64,000 nt of DNA, from the NCBI GenBank assembly GCA_021014325.1, contig CM037462.1, positions 14,714,135-14,778,134 on the forward strand, written 5' to 3'. The translations under genes and the position numbers were made by a program. The notes below the pieces were generated by a model. The model did no database searches, was not told the origin of the DNA, and saw nothing but the letters and a program-made list of their open reading frames with translations. Shown piece by piece: positions 59,471 to 64,000 of the stretch. Source of the DNA: Plazaster borealis. Its lineage: Eukaryota > Echinodermata > Asteroidea > Forcipulatida > Labidiasteridae. Each line of letters begins with the position of its first letter. Within the stretch, counting starts at the first letter, position 1.

Positions 59471-60325
59471 AGAGCTTATTTGTTGTGAAGCTTGTTCCTC
59501 AGGGAGTTTCAGAGAAAGTTTGTGGATTGGTTAAAGTTTGCCTGATGAACAGGTGTAGGCCTAATGTTGTATTTGAGTGCCTTGATGTAGCTATTAAGAA
59601 CCCAGTATCGTCATTATTATTACAAAAATGTCATACAGTTAGACTTATGCACTGTTTTGCCACCATAACAGTTGAATGGTTTCAAATACATGTAGTGGGT
59701 TAACTCGCTGAAAATCGTTACCAAAAGTACAAATTAGGCACATTACAGAATCCCTGCCAAGACATCCAGTTTAAATTTGTCATTGTTTTCACAAAAACGT
59801 GACCACAAAAACTGTAGATATTTTCACGGGTTTGTTGGTTATTTGTTATTGAAAACTAGAGAACAGGAATGATCTAACTCTTTCAAAAAACCAATTACAG
59901 TAACTGAACATACATGTAGCCTACTCATTGTACCTACAGGTAGGGGTACATTACACGCTGAGAATGACTAAGTCTTATAATCAATCTTTCAGAGAGAGGG
60001 CGGGGTGGAGGTTGTCGCCACTGTACACCCCAGAAGTAACATGTTTCTTGAACACTTTATGTACAGTTTGTAAAATCTCTGCTGAGCAAGATGAAGTTCC
60101 CATCCTGTTTGTGTCTAGCTGGAGCTTGATTGTAACTATTTCCTTCCTAAGTCAAACCCACAGTCTGTCAGAACAATCAGTGTTTAAAAAAACCACTCCC
60201 TGAGTACATAAAAACCCACAAGCAGCACCGATTGAGCAGTTTTTAAAGTTTCTCAGGTTTTCTGGGGTTGCTGTTCAGGTTGCCTTCAAAGTTTTTATTG
60301 AAACCTTCAGGAAAGAAAGACAGGG
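59471..60325. other. No gene recognised
   Basis: AT-rich sequence with no repeat family or protein similarity seen. Confidence 0.4.
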
Positions 60326-60478
60326 GACCTGTAGCCAATTTCACAAAGAGTTCAGACTAGTCTTATCTGAAGTTAGGACCAGTAACTGGTCTTAACTTAA
60401 GACTAGTCCTATTGTATCTCTTAGAATTGCCTAGGACTAGTCCTAAGTTTAGGAAGAGTTTTGTGAAATCGACCCCTG
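60326..60478. mobile_element. Foldback element F2
   Basis: GCCAATTTCACAAAGAGTTC to TTTTGTGAAATCGACCCC, same palindrome as 4697 and 16897. Confidence 0.82.
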
Positions 60479-60603
60479 GTCACAAAGAGGCAATTTAAAG
60501 GCAACCAGTTCAAGGAAAAAATAATGATATTCAGTTTTTCTGACCTCACACTGTGAGTTCAGGTAAAAGAACAGATTTATGACTTATGTGTTCTGATTCA
60601 AGA

Positions 60604-60960
60604 TATGGCGTGTCATGGGCGAGCGGTTTAAATTGCATTGAACTTAAGTTCTGGTGGATATGTTGCGGGGTGTGGGTTCGATACCCAGTCATGATACTTG
60701 TATCCTTGAGCAAGATGCTTTACCATTTGCTTTGTCCTTCGGATGGGACATTAAGCTGTAGGTTCCGTGTACTAGGATTGGTAGTGCGCGTAAAAGAATC
60801 CACAACACTTATTGTGGAAGAGTAGGGATTAACCCGGTGTTATAGCAAGCACCCTTGTTGACAGGTTTCCTCAAGCTTGCGAGCTACAGTGATTAAAAGT
60901 TCACTTATGAGGCATCCTTGGTTTCATTACCAGAAATATATAATAATAACAATAATATTA
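60604..60960 (+). mobile_element. Head-L SINE, tail type 4
   Basis: GGCGTGTCATGGGCGAGCGG, B box GGGTTCGATACCCAG, TACTAGGATTGGTAGTGC, ending AGAAATATATAATAATAAC. Confidence 0.86.
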
Positions 60961-61114
60961 CTGCTTTTTACTGCTTTATATCGCGTTGCAGCCGCCTTGC
61001 TTTTCTCCCATTCAATAGTAATGTTGCCAAGCTGAGGTTTGGGGGGGTCATTAGTCTGACCCCTTCTTCGTTAGATGCTGGACTCAAATTTTGGCAAACA
61101 AATCTAAAATACAC

Positions 61115-61612
61115 CTTGCTTGTAGCTTAAAATGTTTACTGGACCAGAAAATATTTGTACTGGACCAGAATCAAAATGAGAAAGAAACCTTCTACACAAC
61201 AGTTTAACACTAAGAGAATATTTATCTCATTATTCTTATGGGTACGTACATGTACATACTTCGATACTTAACAGAAATAAAAGACATTTATCAAACTCAA
61301 TGTAGGCCTATGGTAAACATTTGAAAATAATTTTTCTTTTCTTACTGAGTATAGTACAACGTACATTTAAAAACACAAGACCACCAGACTTGTCCAGTCG
61401 TGAGTTTTACTTGCCTTGGGCCTACAGTCCAGGGCAGGCCGGAATTCAAGGAGGCCACGGCACTCTGTTGCCCCTGGTCTTGGCCTTGATGCCCCTTCAA
61501 AAGTTTCCCAAACACTTTAAAATTTTCCAATGTAAGTGCCCTTTACAAAATGAAAATGGCCTTGCCTCTCAAAGATGAAATTCCACGCCTGCCCGGGTAA
61601 ATTTTTAGCCCT
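61115..61612 (-). mobile_element. Dispersed repeat F5 with extra 3' segment
   Basis: GCTTGTAGCTTAAAATGTTT, GACCAGAATCAAAATGAG and TTTTTAGCCCTGAG; about 150 bp of unrelated GC-richer sequence near 61435-61600 lies before the end. Confidence 0.62.
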
Positions 61613-61667
61613 GAGATTCCCGTAAAAAAAAAAAAATTGAATTGCTTTTTGCAAATCCAATTCAACG

Positions 61668-61900
61668 GCATCCGAAAGTCTACTTGTTATAAAGATGGTC
61701 ATGTTAGTAAGCATCCTGCAAAGTTATTTTTTGTTTTGTCTAAAATGCTCCCGTTGATTAGAAATCAATAAAAACATTTCAATCTGAGAAACAATTTATG
61801 CATGAATTGTTTCTCAGATGTCTGAGGGTTGGTGTCCTTTTGCAAATGCTGTGGCCAGAGATGCGGTTGGTACCCACTGCCACCTCACTAGACGTAGATG
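61668..61900. mobile_element. Foldback element F18
   Basis: TCCGAAAGTCTACTTGTTAT, palindromic core at 61782-61819, GCTGTGGCCAGAGATGCGG. Confidence 0.62.
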
Positions 61901-62684
61901 GATTCAACTTTTGTGTGAAAAAAAAACATGACAGTTTTTTTTCCGTTTTCCCAGCAAGTAGACACTGTATTCAGCTGAAACTTTTACATGTGACTTTTAT
62001 TGATAATTTTGCAAAAAAATCAGTAGGCCTATTACGTTGACACAAACCAATCTTTGACTCTACTTTTAATAGAATTAAAAGATATTGATCAAACTCAAAG
62101 TAAACATTTGAACATAATGAATATGAGGAAGATGGTGAGATCATAGACCACATGTACACTGTATTAAGACAAGGGTTGTTAAAAAAAATTATATTTTTTA
62201 ATACACAATTGGGGGGAAAAACACCGTAAATAAATCCAGTTCATTTTTAAGCAACAAATATCAGACAAAGAAATACATGACAACAGAAATTACATAGCAA
62301 CCCAAAAGGTCTCCAAAAAGAATGTCAATGTTAAATTGTCAAAAAAATCACAATGTCACTGGCAACCGCAGACTGTCAACAAAGAATGTCCGTTGTACAA
62401 TTGTGTAAAGCTAAGTATTTAACCAATGTGTTCAGTTCAAGTATCTAAAACATTTTTCATAATTTGTTAGCATCACTGATGTGACAGCTTCAAAACCAAC
62501 TCTTAAGAATGCGTTTGAATGTGCAACCTACTTGTTTATAATGCTCATTTTCTTCCTTTTCAGATGTGAACAATTAAACAAATTAAATATGTTAATTTGT
62601 TTTTAAATGTGTGAATCTTTTTCATTTGACCATTTAACTGGTTGTGCAATTAATATTGGTACCATCATTTAAATAAAAATTGGT

Positions 62685-62937
62685 TTCAAATCTGGGCTTC
62701 AAAAACTTCCTGAGGGCAAGTAAAACGCAGTTTACTACCCCGGTGGGCTACTTTACAAAAAGCTTAAGTGCAAGGCCTGTAAACTCACCAATGACATGCA
62801 ATTTTAAGCCTATATGAAAACTCCACTGTAGTACTGCACTTGTTTGCACTTAAAAGCTTTTTGTAGAGTAGCCCACCGGGCTAGTAAACTGTGCCTTTTA
62901 TTTTCCCCCAGGAAATTTTAGTGGCCCAGATTTCAAA
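62685..62937. mobile_element. Foldback element F20
   Basis: Left arm TTTCAAATCTGGGCTTCAAA ... CCCGGTGGGCTACT and right arm AGTAGCCCACCGGGCTAGTA ... GGCCCAGATTTCAAA pair over about 70 bp with small gaps. Confidence 0.87.
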
Positions 62938-63412
62938 AATGTAGTCTATGTCATAAATTAAATGCCAATTTCTGATGTACATGTATTAATGGTGGTAGCG
63001 ATAACAGCCAGTGGTTAAATGAAGTTACATTCACACACTCTAAAACAATTTTTTTTAATAGGCCTAATTAACACATTTTTAAAATGTACTATTCACATCT
63101 GAAATGGAACAAATATTCATGAGCATTTTAAACAATAGGTAGCGCAGTTTTTAATGGCTCACAGGGCAAGTTGAGAAGTGGTGTTTACTAAAATACTAGC
63201 TCGCAGCATGTTTGTTGCTAAACAATGTACGCCGGGCTAGTGTTAACTTTTAAGGGTGAGCCTTGGATTTATATTATCTGCAGTGCACTAGTATTAGTGA
63301 GTGGCTCTAGACCTGTGCATATTTAATTAAATAATATGATTTAAGGACCTTTTTTTCATTATCATTGTTACTTCCTCCATGGTTCTACCATCAACACATA
63401 CCATGTCTACCT

Positions 63413-63716
63413 AGACCCGGTAACTGGGGCGCTGTACTCCGTTTTTTCGAGTTTTTGACATTACTGCGGTCATACTAGTGCATACTTTCAACAATTCGAG
63501 AAAAAAAAAGAGCAAAGGCATGACAGGGCCCTCGTTGCGATAATCGTAACCCTCCTCTCCCGACCGTATCGTAACCCTCCTCTCCCGACCGTATCGTAAC
63601 CCTCCTCTCCCGACCGTATCGTAACCCTCCTCTCCCGACCGTATCGTAACCCTCCTCTCCCGACCGTCGGGAGAGGAGGGTTACGATTATCGCAACTAAC
63701 AGCGCCCCCTGGGTCT
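63413..63716. mobile_element. Foldback element F21 with tandem-amplified arm
   Basis: Outer ends TAGACCCGGTAACTGGGGCG and GCGCCCCCTGGGTCTA. Inside the right half, TTGCGATAATCGTAACCCTC faces its complement GAGGGTTACGATTATCGCAA, with extra tandem copies of the left arm. Confidence 0.78.
63543..63690. repeat. 25-bp tandem array (5 units) plus inverted unit
   Basis: Five identical units of ATCGTAACCCTCCTCTCCCG plus ACCGT, then one unit in reverse orientation at 63668-63690. Confidence 0.93.
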
Positions 63717-64000
63717 AAATGTAAACCATAAAATAGGCCTTTACTAATAATTTATTTTTTCCACATCATCTTGTGACGTGTCGACCAAAACTTATCAAAT
63801 GAATAAAGTGACTTACAATACAATTGTGAAATGTCTGCTTACAATACATTTAGCCTAAATACAAATAACAACATAATCTGACATTAACAAGTGACAATGC
63901 ACTTTCCTAGTTTTATCCCCAGAGCAGAGAGGTTACCACGGAATTATGTATCACAATTATTAAACTCATGTAGTGAAACCCTTAACAGTGGAATGATGCA
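63717..64000. other. No gene recognised
   Basis: AT-rich end of the window with no repeat or coding signal seen. Confidence 0.4.

Noticed and set aside
63543..63690. Telomere-like repeat because of TAACCC in each unit
   Set aside because: The unit is 25 bp and the array is an amplified arm of a foldback element, not a hexamer array.
1..64000. CRISPR arrays, operons, phage or bacterial systems
   Set aside because: Spliced animal gene, SINEs and AT-rich introns throughout; tandem arrays have no unique spacers.

Overview
The window is animal nuclear DNA. It holds one recognisable protein-coding gene, broken into many small exons and embedded in dense short interspersed elements, foldback (terminal-inverted-repeat) elements and minisatellites. 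The gene is on the minus strand and encodes importin-13 (IPO13), a karyopherin-beta nuclear transport receptor. I assembled 25 coding exons by hand from 57413 (start ATG) down to 18043. Each has AG and GT splice borders and a phase matching the next exon, and together they give 928 codons that align almost without gaps to vertebrate IPO13 as I recall it. The last ~32 residues (the conserved C-terminus) were not found between 18042 and 1.

The divergent but full-length IPO13, the AT-rich intron-dense structure and the repeats (tRNA-derived SINEs, many 140-400 bp foldback elements) suggest a marine invertebrate deuterostome. My best guess is an echinoderm such as a sea star. That is inference from protein divergence and general repeat style, not a database match.

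Layout: 1-18042 lies 3' of the last exon found and holds only repeats, with no recognised gene. 18043-57413 is IPO13, with introns from 218 bp to about 4.5 kb. 57414-57489 is a probable 5' UTR bounded by a good acceptor, so an upstream non-coding exon is likely. 57949-58392 is a 7-copy minisatellite. 58393-64000 is upstream sequence with SINEs, foldback elements and a 25-bp tandem array, and no recognised gene. The only trace of a transposon-encoded protein is a frameshifted non-LTR reverse-transcriptase C-terminus at 36170-36475, antisense inside an IPO13 intron.

The most interesting material is in the repeats. There are many readable nested insertions, some with intact target duplications (TTAA, TA). 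One foldback family has constant termini but exchanged central hairpins. Two foldback elements have a terminal arm amplified into a VNTR. One minisatellite starts right at a splice donor and would read on in frame if that intron were retained. Repeats end within about 25 bp of several splice donors. I saw no CRISPR, operon, phage or other novel multi-gene system.
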